DNA of 64,000 nucleotides from an uncultured Oscillibacter sp. (GTDB lineage: Bacteria > Bacillota > Clostridia > Oscillospirales > Oscillospiraceae): contig CAJTKE010000015.1 in NCBI GenBank assembly GCA_910576865.1, positions 7,286-71,285 of the forward strand, in the 5' to 3' direction. The translations under genes and the position numbers were made by a program. Shown here piece after piece: positions 34,089 through 42,036 of the stretch (positions are counted from its first letter, which is position 1; each line of letters opens with the position of its first letter). The notes beneath the pieces were generated by a model that saw nothing but the letters and a program-made list of their open reading frames with translations, was not told where the DNA came from and did no database searches.

Positions 34089-34600
34089 ACGGGTTCCCCC
34101 CTTTCCGCCAGCTCCTCCGCCAGCTTGCGCTTGGCTCTGGCGAGAATCTGGCGCACGTTTGCCGCCGTGGTCCCCAGGAGCTCCCCCACCTCGGCGGCGG
34201 AATAGCCGTTGTAGTACTTCAGCAGCAGCGCCTCCCGGTACCGGGGAGGCAGGGCCGCCATGGCCCCGGCCAGGGTCCCGTCGGAGGGCGGCGGGGCGCA
34301 GCCGGGGAGGGAATCCTCCTCCAGCCCCACCTCGGGCCTCCGTTTCCGGGCCCGGTAGAGGTCGATGGCCTTCCGCTCCACCGTGACGGCGGCCAGATGC
34401 CGGGCCTGGGGACCCGGCTCCGGAAGAAGGCGGCAGTTCGCGAGACTGAGGAAGGCCAGATGCACCGCGTCCTCCGCGTCCTGGGCATTTTGCAGGATAC
34501 GGTTGGCCACATGGAACATCAGCCCCCGGTAGGCGCTGTACATCGCCTCGAACCGCGTCCGGTCCTGGGGGTCGTCTATGGTTTGCAGGTAGATCAGCAT
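34085..34600 (-). CDS. ECF-type RNA polymerase sigma factor
   Basis: 171 residues from the ATG at 34600 (GGGAGG six bases upstream). Region 2 is at ~15-75 (FEAMYSAYRGLMFHVANRILQNAQDAEDAVHLAFL) and region 4 at ~110-165 (ALPPRYREALLLKYYNGYSAAEVGELLGTTAANVRQILARAKRKL). It starts transcription of an envelope or stress regulon, held by the anti-sigma encoded by the overlapping downstream gene. An ECF-like promoter precedes it, suggesting autoregulation. Confidence 0.92.
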   Translation of the reverse strand: MLIYLQTIDDPQDRTRFEAMYSAYRGLMFHVANRILQNAQDAEDAVHLAFLSLANCRLLPEPGPQARHLAAVTVERKAIDLYRARKRRPEVGLEEDSLPGCAPPPSDGTLAGAMAALPPRYREALLLKYYNGYSAAEVGELLGTTAANVRQILARAKRKLAEELAERGEPV

Positions 34601-34631
34601 CCTTCCGCCTCCCTTCGTCTCTGTACTCTTG

Positions 34632-34657
34632 GACGAACCGGCGGAGCGAAACGTGAC
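34632..34657 (-). promoter_or_regulatory. Possible ECF sigma promoter
   Basis: On the minus strand GTCACGTTT (34657-34649) and TTCGTC (34637-34632) resemble the -35 (ACGTTT) and -10 (CGTC) pattern of many Firmicute ECF factors, 35-55 bases upstream of the sigma gene start. Likely the autoregulated promoter of the three-gene operon. Confidence 0.4.
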
Positions 34658-34681
34658 GCGCCGCCGAAAAATTTTCCAAGG

Positions 34682-34708
34682 AAAAAGCCGCCCGGTTCTC
34701 GGGCGGCT
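34682..34708 (-). terminator. Terminator of the DUF1919 gene
   Basis: Stem AGCCGCCCG with its complement and a five-base loop; on the minus strand it is followed by TTTTT. It starts 11 bases after the DUF1919 stop. Confidence 0.8.
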
Positions 34709-34719
34709 GGCGGGGGGTG

Positions 34720-35358
34720 TCATCTCAGGTGATTCAGGAAGGACACGTAGTCAAAGGCGTCCAGATACCGCCGCCGGAGGAAGCCCGGTTTGAAATTGGT
34801 CAGGGTGCCCAGCTCCGGCTGGTCCTCGAAGCCCTTGACGTAACAGGCGGAGGAGAACTCCGGATAGGGCACGTGGGTGAACACCAGCTTGTTGGGCCAG
34901 GGAAGCCGGTCGAAGCGGCGGAGGGTCTCGTAGTCGCAGCAATTTCTGTCCATGCCCATCAGGACGAGGCGGTCATAGTTGATTTTCCGCTTCCGCTCCT
35001 CCCACTTTTCCAGGGCGTCCTGGAAGGTGTCGTAGTGGAGGAAGTTGATCTGAACGGCGCTGTCCCCCTCCCCCAGCCGGGCCGCGGGCCAGGGCTCGTC
35101 CAGGTCCAGCTCCACCAGGGGCTGGTCCATGTACCAGCGCAGGTCCCCGGCCATCTTCACCAGGTCCGGCATACTGATGGTGAGGTTGACGGTGGGGGAG
35201 AGAAATTCCAGGCCCAGGTCATGGTACATGACACCGCCGATGCAGTTGGAGCAGATGATGGAAAAGCCGGGGCACTTCAGCCGGGCGCGCTTCCGGTCCA
35301 GGTAAGCCCGATGCTCCCGTCTTTTCAGTTCCTCCTTCAGGCGTGACATAAGGTCCAT
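34720..35358 (-). CDS. DUF1919 family protein
   Basis: 212 residues from the ATG at 35358 (AAAGGAG eight bases upstream; the frame is open to 35628 without start signals). FSIICSNCIGGVMYHDLGLEFLSPTVNL at ~29-56 is the typical N-terminus of DUF1919 proteins, which occur in exopolysaccharide and capsule loci and resemble glycosyltransferase-associated enzymes. VFTHVPYPEF and the C-terminal SFLNHL also fit. Here it is alone, outside any polysaccharide cluster, so its substrate is unknown. Confidence 0.8.
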   Translation of the reverse strand: MDLMSRLKEELKRREHRAYLDRKRARLKCPGFSIICSNCIGGVMYHDLGLEFLSPTVNLTISMPDLVKMAGDLRWYMDQPLVELDLDEPWPAARLGEGDSAVQINFLHYDTFQDALEKWEERKRKINYDRLVLMGMDRNCCDYETLRRFDRLPWPNKLVFTHVPYPEFSSACYVKGFEDQPELGTLTNFKPGFLRRRYLDAFDYVSFLNHLR

Positions 35359-35477
35359 GGCTCCATCTCCTTTCCGGCGGACCTGCGGTCCGCCGGGCAA
35401 AAGGAGCGTACGCTCCTTTGAAATCGGGTCCATTATACCACGCTCCGCCCCTCCTGTCATCCCCCCGGCGGATTCGT

Positions 35478-35510
35478 ACAAAAACCGGGCGCTCCCTGGG
35501 GAGCGCCCGG
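35478..35510 (-). terminator. Terminator of nifJ
   Basis: Perfect 11-bp stem CCGGGCGCTCC with a four-base loop, followed on the minus strand by TTTTTGTAC, 12 bases after the nifJ stop. Confidence 0.85.
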
Positions 35511-35522
35511 CCTTTTGGATGG

Positions 35523-38500
35523 TCACGCTTTTTCCTGGTCGTGGATGGGATAGTCCTCCAGCACATCCAGCAGGCGGGAGTAGTCCTGGGCCGCCAGGTG
35601 GGTGTACCGGGCCCAGCGATTCCGGCACTGGTTCCGGGCCTCCACCAGCAGGGCCTCCGCCGCCTCGGGGAAGGTCCTTTGCAGGGAGTTGAACCGGACC
35701 TCGCCCATGAAGAACTCCCGGAGGTCGTACCGGGGCTCCTTGAAGTCCAGGATGAAGGGGTTCCTGCCCTCCAGTTTCAGCTTGGGGTCGTAGCGGTAGA
35801 GGACCCAGTAGCCGCTGCGGACGGCCAGCCTGGCTTCCTCCTGGGCCCAGGCCATGCCCTTGACGATGCCGTGGTTGATGCAGGGGGCGTAGGCCACAAT
35901 CAGGGACGGCCCGTCGTGGGCCTCCGCCTCCCGGAGGGCCTTGATGTACTGGGCGGGGTCCGCGCCCAATGCGACAGACGCCACATACACGTTCTGATAC
36001 TGGGTGGCCAGCATCCCCAGGTCCTTCTTCTCCGTCCGCTTGCCCGCGGCGGCGAACTGAGCCACCGCGCCGAAGGGTGTGGCCTTGGAGGACTGCCCGC
36101 CGGTGTTGGAGTAGACCTCGGTGTCGACCACCAGGATGTTCACGTCCTCCCCGGAGGCCAGCACGTGGTCCAATCCGCCGTAGCCGATGTCATAGGCCCA
36201 GCCGTCGCCGCCGTACATCCACATGCTCTTTTTCACCAGCTGGTCCTGGGCCCGACGGACGGCCTCGAGCTTCTCCCCGGTCTCGGAGGTGGCTTTCAGA
36301 GCCTCGATCACCGCGTCGCTCAGCTCAATGGTCCGCTGCTTGTCCTCGAAGCCCTCCAGCCACGCGGAGAGGGCGGCTTTCAGGGTCTCGTCCCTGGTCT
36401 CCTCCAACAGCTCCCGGACGTCCTGCTGGAGGTGGAGCCGCTGCTGGCGGACGCTGAGGACCATGCCCAGGGAGTACTCGGCGTTGTTCTCAAAGAGGGA
36501 GTTGGAGAGGGCCGGGCCCCGCCCGTTGGGCTTGGTGGTGTAGGGATAGCTGGGCACGCTGAAGCCCCAGGCCTGGGTGCAGCCCGTGGCGTTGGCCACC
36601 ACCATCCGCTCGCCGAAGAGCTGGGTGAGGAGCTTCATGTAAGGCGTCTCGCCGCAGCCCGCGCAGGCCCCGGAGAACTCCAGCAGGGGCTGTTCGTACT
36701 GACTTCCCTTGACGGTGAACTTGTTCATGGGATTCCGCTTGGGGGAGAGGGAGAGGCTGTAGTCCCAATTGGGCTGCTCCGGCATCTCCTCCTCGATGGG
36801 CTTCATGACGATGGCCTTTTCCTTGGCAATACAGGCGGCGGCGCAGGTGCCGCAGCCGGTGCAGTCCAGGGGGTCCACCTGGATGCGGAACCGGAGGCCC
36901 TCGAAGCCCTTGCCCTTGGCCTCACGGGTCACATAGCCCGCCGGGGCTTTCTGGACCTCCTCCTCATTCAGCAGGAAGGGCCGGATGGCGGCGTGGGGGC
37001 ACATGAGGGAACACAGATTGCAGCCGATGCAATTTTCCGGCAGCCAGCTGGCCACGTGGGAGGCGAAGCCCCGCTTCTCGTACTTCGAGGTGGCCATGGG
37101 GACGCTGCCGTCCGCCGCGTCCTGGAAGGCGCTGACCGGGAGGCTGTCTCCCTTCTGGGCGTTGACGGCCCGCATGACCGTCCGGACGTACCAGGGGGAG
37201 GTGGTGTCCTTCTCCTCCGGCTCATCGATGAGGTCCGCCCAGGCGGCGGGGACCGGAATCTCATGGAGGCCCGTCAGTCCCGCGTCCACGGCGGCGCAGT
37301 TCATGCTGACCACCTTTTCACCCTTCCGGCCATAGGTCTTTTGGATGGCGGCTTTCATGTAGTCCACGGCCTGATCCACCGGGAGGACGCCGGAGAGCTT
37401 GAAGAACGCGGCCTGCAGGACGCTGTTGGTCCGGTTTCCCAGGCCGATGGCCTCGGCGGCGGCGTTGGCGTCGATGGTGTAGAATTTCGCCTTTCGCTCC
37501 GCCAGGAGGCGCTTGACCTTGTTGGGCAGGTGGGCCTCCAGGTCGGCGTCGGGCCAGTTGCAGTTCAGGAGGAAAGTCCCGCCGGGTTTCAGCTCGTTTA
37601 CAATATCGTATTTCGCGATGTAGCTCTGGTTGTGGCAGGCGATGAAGTCCGCCATGGTGACATAGTATGTGGAGAGGATCGGGGTGTGGCCGAAGCGCAG
37701 GTGGCTTTTCGTCACGCCGCCGGACTTTTTGGTGTCGTATTCAAAGTAGGCCTGGACATACTGGTCCGTGTTGTCCCCGATGATCTTGATGGAGTTTTTG
37801 TTGGCCCCCACGGTGCCGTCGGACCCCAGGCCCCAGAATTTGCAGCTGATGGTCCGGGAATCGGCGGTGACCACATTCTCCCCCACGGGCAGGGAGTGGT
37901 GGGTCACGTCGTCGGTGATGCCCACGGTGAAGTGGTCCTTCTGCTCTCCCGCCATGTTGTCGTAGACCGCGATCATCTGAGCCGGGGTGGTGTCCTTGCT
38001 GGAGAGGCCGTAGCGTCCGCCCAGCACCTGGACCTGACGGCTGCCGTGCTGGAGGACGGAGCACACGTCCTTGTAGAGGGGCTCGCCCCCCGCGCCGGGC
38101 TCCTTGGTCCGGTCCAGGACGGTCAGCAGGCGGCAGCTCTCCGGCAGCGCGGCCAGGAAGTGTTTCGCGCTGAAGGGCCGGTACAGCCGCACCTGGAGGA
38201 AGCCCACCTTGCGGCCCTGGGCATTCAGGTGCTTGACCACCTCCTGGAGGCAGCCGGAAACGCTGCCCATGGCGATGACCACCTGCTCCGCCTCCGGGTC
38301 GCCGTAGTAGTTGAAGAGCCGGTAGTCCCGGCCCGTCAGGGCGGACATCCGGGCCATGTAGTCCTCCACGATGCCGGGGACGGCGTCGTAGTAGGGGTTC
38401 ACCGCCTCCCGAAGCTGGAAGGCCGTGTCCGGGTTGATGACGGTGGAGCGCATGAGGGGATGCTCGCTGTTCAGGGCGTTGCCCCGGAAGCGGTCCAGGG

Positions 38501-39089
38501 CCTCCCGGTCCAGCATCTTGGCAAGATCGCCGTAGTCCAGCACGTCAATCTTCTGAATTTCGTGGGAGGTCCGGAAACCGTCGAAGAAGTGCATGAAGGG
38601 CACCCGGGCCTTGACGGCGGACAGGTGGGCCACGGCGGCAAGGTCCATGCACTCCTGAACGCAGGAGGAGGCCAGCTGGGCGAAGCCCGTCTGGCGGCAG
38701 GCCATCACGTCCGAGTGGTCCCCGAAGATGGAGAAAGCGCTGGTGCCCACAGTACGGGCGGCCACGTGGATGACCCCGGGGAGGAGCTGCCCCGCGATGC
38801 GGTACAGGGGCGGTACCATCAGCATGAGGCCCTGGCTGGCGGTGTAGCTGGTGGTGAGGGCCCCGGCCTCCAGGGAGCCGTGCATGGCCCCGCAGGCCCC
38901 GGCCTCGCTCTGCATCTCCATGAGGCGCACCGGCTGGCCGAAGATGTTCTTCATCCCGTTGGCGGCCCAGGTGTCCACGTGCTCCGCCATGGGACTGGAG
39001 GGCGTGATGGGGTAGATGGTGGCGACTTCGGTAAAGGCATAGCTTGCGTAGGCGGCGGCCTCGTTGCCGTCCATGGTTTTGCGTTTCAT
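35523..39089 (-). CDS. nifJ: Pyruvate:ferredoxin (flavodoxin) oxidoreductase
   Basis: 1188 residues, the single-chain form. Domains in order: pyrimidine-binding domain I (YPITPSSPMAEHVDTWAA), domain II, gamma-type catalytic domain III, a 2x[4Fe-4S] ferredoxin domain (~675-760; CIGCNLCSLMCPHAAIRP and CTGCGTCAAACIAKE), and the TPP/[4Fe-4S] C-terminal domain (GACAGCGETPYMKLL, GGDGWAYDIGYGGLDH, NTGGQ). It converts pyruvate and CoA to acetyl-CoA, CO2 and reduced ferredoxin, the central step of clostridial fermentation, and marks the host as an anaerobe. Monocistronic with a strong promoter, as expected for an abundant enzyme. Confidence 0.98.
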   Translation of the reverse strand: MKRKTMDGNEAAAYASYAFTEVATIYPITPSSPMAEHVDTWAANGMKNIFGQPVRLMEMQSEAGACGAMHGSLEAGALTTSYTASQGLMLMVPPLYRIAGQLLPGVIHVAARTVGTSAFSIFGDHSDVMACRQTGFAQLASSCVQECMDLAAVAHLSAVKARVPFMHFFDGFRTSHEIQKIDVLDYGDLAKMLDREALDRFRGNALNSEHPLMRSTVINPDTAFQLREAVNPYYDAVPGIVEDYMARMSALTGRDYRLFNYYGDPEAEQVVIAMGSVSGCLQEVVKHLNAQGRKVGFLQVRLYRPFSAKHFLAALPESCRLLTVLDRTKEPGAGGEPLYKDVCSVLQHGSRQVQVLGGRYGLSSKDTTPAQMIAVYDNMAGEQKDHFTVGITDDVTHHSLPVGENVVTADSRTISCKFWGLGSDGTVGANKNSIKIIGDNTDQYVQAYFEYDTKKSGGVTKSHLRFGHTPILSTYYVTMADFIACHNQSYIAKYDIVNELKPGGTFLLNCNWPDADLEAHLPNKVKRLLAERKAKFYTIDANAAAEAIGLGNRTNSVLQAAFFKLSGVLPVDQAVDYMKAAIQKTYGRKGEKVVSMNCAAVDAGLTGLHEIPVPAAWADLIDEPEEKDTTSPWYVRTVMRAVNAQKGDSLPVSAFQDAADGSVPMATSKYEKRGFASHVASWLPENCIGCNLCSLMCPHAAIRPFLLNEEEVQKAPAGYVTREAKGKGFEGLRFRIQVDPLDCTGCGTCAAACIAKEKAIVMKPIEEEMPEQPNWDYSLSLSPKRNPMNKFTVKGSQYEQPLLEFSGACAGCGETPYMKLLTQLFGERMVVANATGCTQAWGFSVPSYPYTTKPNGRGPALSNSLFENNAEYSLGMVLSVRQQRLHLQQDVRELLEETRDETLKAALSAWLEGFEDKQRTIELSDAVIEALKATSETGEKLEAVRRAQDQLVKKSMWMYGGDGWAYDIGYGGLDHVLASGEDVNILVVDTEVYSNTGGQSSKATPFGAVAQFAAAGKRTEKKDLGMLATQYQNVYVASVALGADPAQYIKALREAEAHDGPSLIVAYAPCINHGIVKGMAWAQEEARLAVRSGYWVLYRYDPKLKLEGRNPFILDFKEPRYDLREFFMGEVRFNSLQRTFPEAAEALLVEARNQCRNRWARYTHLAAQDYSRLLDVLEDYPIHDQEKA

Positions 39090-39154
39090 ACTGGCTCCCC
39101 CTTCTCTGATCTGCCCGGTCCCCGTGGTTCCGGGGTCTTGGAATTCACACGTCT

Positions 39155-39183
39155 ATTATCCCACGCAGACATCATACTGTCAA
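39155..39183 (-). promoter_or_regulatory. Sigma-A promoter of nifJ
   Basis: On the minus strand TTGACA (39183-39178), 17 bases, GATAAT (39160-39155), about 65 bases upstream of the nifJ start codon. Confidence 0.85.
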
Positions 39184-39280
39184 GGGAAGAGTTTACTGGA
39201 TTTTCCAGAAAAGGCGAAAATCCCTCCCGATACGGCACCTGCGCCATAACAGCGGGGCGGTTCCAGGCCGGCCCGCCGTC

Positions 39281-39310
39281 TTGACAAGTCCGGCGGCGCT
39301 TTGCTATACT
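39281..39310 (+). promoter_or_regulatory. Sigma-A promoter of the glycosidase gene
   Basis: TTGACA (39281-39286), 18 bases, TATACT (39305-39310); the start codon lies at 39352. Confidence 0.75.
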
Positions 39311-39351
39311 ATAGCGATCAAAACCAGCACCCCTCTGTTGGAGGTCTTTTT

Positions 39352-40539
39352 ATGAATGAGGAAACCCAGTCCCCCCCGAGGCGGAGGCGCCGCCTTGCCG
39401 CCGTACTCGCCGCCGCCGCGGCGCTGATCGCCGCGCTGTACCTGCTGTTCGCCTGCTCCGGCATTCCCTTCATCGTCAAGTGGCGGACACTGTACATTGA
39501 AACCGCCATGAGCACCATGACCCACCAGTGGCTGGCCACCGCCTTCCTGCCGGACTCCGTCATTCAGGAGGCCATGAAGGACGTGGAGGCCCGGTTTGAG
39601 GAAAATCTCATCGAGGCCAGCGACATCGCCCGGACGGACCCCCCCTCTCCGGCCTCCGCCGGGGAATCCGGCAGGACGCCGGAGGAGCAGGCGCTGGCCG
39701 ATTTCGCCGCCCTGTTTCCGGAGATCGACCTGGACACCCTGCCGGATTCCATCGCCTGGGAGGACCTGCCCGTCTATCAGGCGGACGGCCTGGAGGGCAT
39801 TTACACCACCGCCGGGGACAAGGTCTGGGCCATCGACGTGCCCAACAAAATCCTCATCATGACCGTCTCCGGAGATGGGTACCAGGGCAAGCTGGCCATC
39901 GCCAAAGACAGCTCCCAGGTCATCCTGGCGAAGAACACCCTGTCCGGCCGGGGCCGGACGGTGACGGAGCACTGTGCGTCCAACGGGGCCGTTCTGGGCA
40001 TCAACGCCAGCGGCTTCTACGACCCGGAGGGCAAGGGCCGGGGCAATGTGCCCATGGGCTTCGTCCTCTCCGGCGGCGAATACTCGGGGGAGGCGCTGAA
40101 GGGCCGCTACCAGACCGCCGGCTTTGACCGGGAAAACAACTTCCGGGCAGGCCGGGGCCTGGACCTGGAGGAGCTCCGGGACGCCATGCAGTTCTACCCC
40201 ATCATCGTCCTGAACGGGGAGAAAAACATCGACGGTTCCTTCGGCATGGGCATCCAGCCCCGGACGGTCATCGGCCAGACGGCGGACAAAGCCACCCTCA
40301 TGCTGGTCATCGACGGGCGCCGGGTGGGCCACAGCCTGGGGACCACCGTGTCGGAGTGCGCGGACATCCTGGTGCGCTACGGCTGCTGGACCGCCATGAA
40401 CATGGACGGCGGGTCCAGCTCCTCCATGTCCTACAACGGGCGGATCATCACGAAAACCAGCAGCTCCATGGTTGATGGCCGCTACCTGCCCGACGCCTGG
40501 GTCGTGAAGGGGATGCCCTTCATAAATGTTTTAAAGTGA
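39352..40539 (+). CDS. Membrane-anchored phosphodiester glycosidase-family protein
   Basis: 395 residues from the ATG at 39352 (GGAGGT seven bases upstream). An Arg-rich start and one membrane helix (~15-37) anchor it with the body outside. The C-terminal ~220 residues match the NAGPA/DUF2233 fold: GAVLGINASGFYDPEGKG, AMQFYPIIVLNGE, PRTVIGQ, LMLVIDGRR and the signature NMDGGSSSSMSYNG. Members remove sugar from phosphodiesters in wall polymers; in Firmicutes some relatives act in sporulation. Substrate not determinable here. It ends 20 bases into the convergent radical SAM gene. Confidence 0.88.
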   Translation: MNEETQSPPRRRRRLAAVLAAAAALIAALYLLFACSGIPFIVKWRTLYIETAMSTMTHQWLATAFLPDSVIQEAMKDVEARFEENLIEASDIARTDPPSPASAGESGRTPEEQALADFAALFPEIDLDTLPDSIAWEDLPVYQADGLEGIYTTAGDKVWAIDVPNKILIMTVSGDGYQGKLAIAKDSSQVILAKNTLSGRGRTVTEHCASNGAVLGINASGFYDPEGKGRGNVPMGFVLSGGEYSGEALKGRYQTAGFDRENNFRAGRGLDLEELRDAMQFYPIIVLNGEKNIDGSFGMGIQPRTVIGQTADKATLMLVIDGRRVGHSLGTTVSECADILVRYGCWTAMNMDGGSSSSMSYNGRIITKTSSSMVDGRYLPDAWVVKGMPFINVLK

Positions 40540-41455
40540 CCCGGTAGGCCCGCAGGGCCTCCTCGTCCGCCCCGGCGATCAGGCTTTTCAGATACCCCGT
40601 CAGCCGTTCCCGGTCCTCCGGCAGGTCTCCCCGGATATGAACCAGGTTGGAGGCCCCGTCCGTCTCAAAGCGGGTGGGAATATCCAGATGCTCGATGAGG
40701 GTTTCCAGCTCCCCCAGCTTTTCCAGCTCGCTCTCCTCCCTCCAGTTCCCCGCCTGGATCTCCTGATACAGCCGGGAGTCGGGGAAGACGGTCAGCATGG
40801 AGGAACCGATCCGTTTGGGGCGGGTCTGATTGAAGACCTCCGCGCTCCGCAGAGCCCCCTCCCCTCCCCGGCCCGCGCCGGAGATGCCCGCCAGATAGAA
40901 AAAGCTGTAGGAGATGCCCGCCTTATCCAGCCGCGCCGCCTGTTCCACGACATCCCGGGCCCGATAGCCCTTGTTCATGAAGTCCAGGGCTTGGTCGTCT
41001 CCGGTCTCCACGCCCACGGTGAGCCCGTCATAGCCCAGGGCCCGGAGGCGGCGCAGCTCCTCATCGCTCTTCAGGCCCACGTCCGTCACCCGGGCGAAGC
41101 AGCCGATGGTCTCCACCGTGGGGAGGTACCGCCGGATGAGCCCGGCGATCTCCTCCAGCCGCTCCGGCAGGAGGACGAAGGGGTTGGCCCCCACCAGGAA
41201 GACCCGCCGGGGGCCCTCCGGCTTCGGGAGGCCCTGGAGCCGGGCGGAGAGCAGCGTCAAAGGGTCCGTGCCCCAGAGCTGAACCTCCCTCAGGTCCGCC
41301 TCGATTTCCTCCAAGGGGGACATGCGGAAGCGGAAGGGCAGGTCCTCGTACAGCGTGCAGAACTTGCAGGCGTGGTGGGTGCAGCCCGCCGTGGCCTGGA
41401 GCAGCAGGGACTCCGCCTCGTAGGGCGGACGCCAGATGGTTCCATGAAAATGCAT
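40520..41455 (-). CDS. Radical SAM protein with CX4CX2C cluster motif
   Basis: 311 residues from the ATG at 41455 (GAGGAG eight bases upstream). The cluster cysteines are C25, C30 and C33 in GCTHHACKFCTLYEDLP, spaced CX4CX2C rather than CX3CX2C. VFLVGANPFVLLPERL, VGVETGDDQALDFMNKGY and SYSFFYLAGISGAGRG are typical radical SAM core strands (Elp3-type HemN-like group). No B12 or TRAM domain. It is divergent from an HxlR regulator across 126 bp with repeated GTAC motifs, suggesting control by that regulator. Substrate unknown. The final 20 bases overlap the convergent glycosidase gene. Confidence 0.87.
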   Translation of the reverse strand: MHFHGTIWRPPYEAESLLLQATAGCTHHACKFCTLYEDLPFRFRMSPLEEIEADLREVQLWGTDPLTLLSARLQGLPKPEGPRRVFLVGANPFVLLPERLEEIAGLIRRYLPTVETIGCFARVTDVGLKSDEELRRLRALGYDGLTVGVETGDDQALDFMNKGYRARDVVEQAARLDKAGISYSFFYLAGISGAGRGGEGALRSAEVFNQTRPKRIGSSMLTVFPDSRLYQEIQAGNWREESELEKLGELETLIEHLDIPTRFETDGASNLVHIRGDLPEDRERLTGYLKSLIAGADEEALRAYRVTLKHL

Positions 41456-41517
41456 GGATTCCACTCCTCTCAAACTAGATTCTGCCGCCATGATACTCCG
41501 GAGCGAAACATGCCGCA

Positions 41518-41557
41518 AGTACGCAATTTTTGTGGTGTACGTACCCTTTTTTGTACC
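41518..41557. promoter_or_regulatory. GTAC repeat cluster between divergent genes
   Basis: The core GTAC occurs four times within 40 bases (in AAGTACGC, TGTACGTACC and TTGTACC) in the short region between the radical SAM gene and the HxlR gene. HxlR-family regulators commonly bind such short symmetric sites, so this is a candidate shared operator. Confidence 0.4.
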
Positions 41558-41581
41558 AATGGCCTGAGAAAGGAGGCCCCC

Positions 41582-41959
41582 GTGGACGGGAACAAATTTC
41601 AGACGCCGGACATGATGGCCCGCTGTGTCCCCATGGCCAGCCTTCAGGCCGTGCTGGGAGGAAAGTGGAAAATCCTGATTCTCTGGTATGTGGCGTTCTA
41701 CAAGGTCCAGCGCTTCGGCCAGCTCATGCGCCGCCTGGACGGGATCACCCAGTCCTCCCTGACGAAGCAGCTCCGGGAGCTGGAGCGGGACGGCTTCCTC
41801 CACCGGGAGGTCTACGGGGAGGTGCCGCCCAGGGTGGAATACTCCCTGACGGAGCTGGGGCGGAGCTTCCAGCCCATTCTGGACCAGATGCTCCAGTGGA
41901 GCGCGGAGCGCCTCTGCCCGCCGGACTATGTCAACCCTTACGAGGACTTGACCCCATGA
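41582..41959 (+). CDS. HxlR-family transcriptional regulator
   Basis: 125 residues from the GTG at 41582 with AAAGGAGG six bases upstream. The HxlR winged helix is evident: CVPMASLQAVLGGKWKILILWYVAF, RFGQLMRRLDGITQSSLTKQLRELERDGFLHREVYGEVPPRVEYSLTELG. The lone N-terminal Cys before the helix is the position that senses redox or aldehyde stress in some members. Divergent from the radical SAM gene, which is the likely target. Confidence 0.92.
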   Translation: MDGNKFQTPDMMARCVPMASLQAVLGGKWKILILWYVAFYKVQRFGQLMRRLDGITQSSLTKQLRELERDGFLHREVYGEVPPRVEYSLTELGRSFQPILDQMLQWSAERLCPPDYVNPYEDLTP

Positions 41960-41964
41960 AAAAA

Positions 41965-42000
41965 CGCCCGCTGTCTTTCGACAGCGGGCGCTTCTTTTTT
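41965..42000. terminator. Bidirectional terminator
   Basis: Perfect 11-bp stem CGCCCGCTGTC with TTTC loop; CTTCTTTTTT on the right and GAAAAAA on the left, between the convergent HxlR and NSS transporter genes. Confidence 0.9.
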
Positions 42001-42036
42001 CAGTTCGCTGGAAACAGTCAGGCGCTCAGCGGGAAA

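Noticed and set aside
33423..34679. A single 418-residue protein covering the sigma and anti-sigma region
   Set aside because: Its first half is out of frame with the clear ECF sigma factor; the real gene starts at the TTG at 34088.
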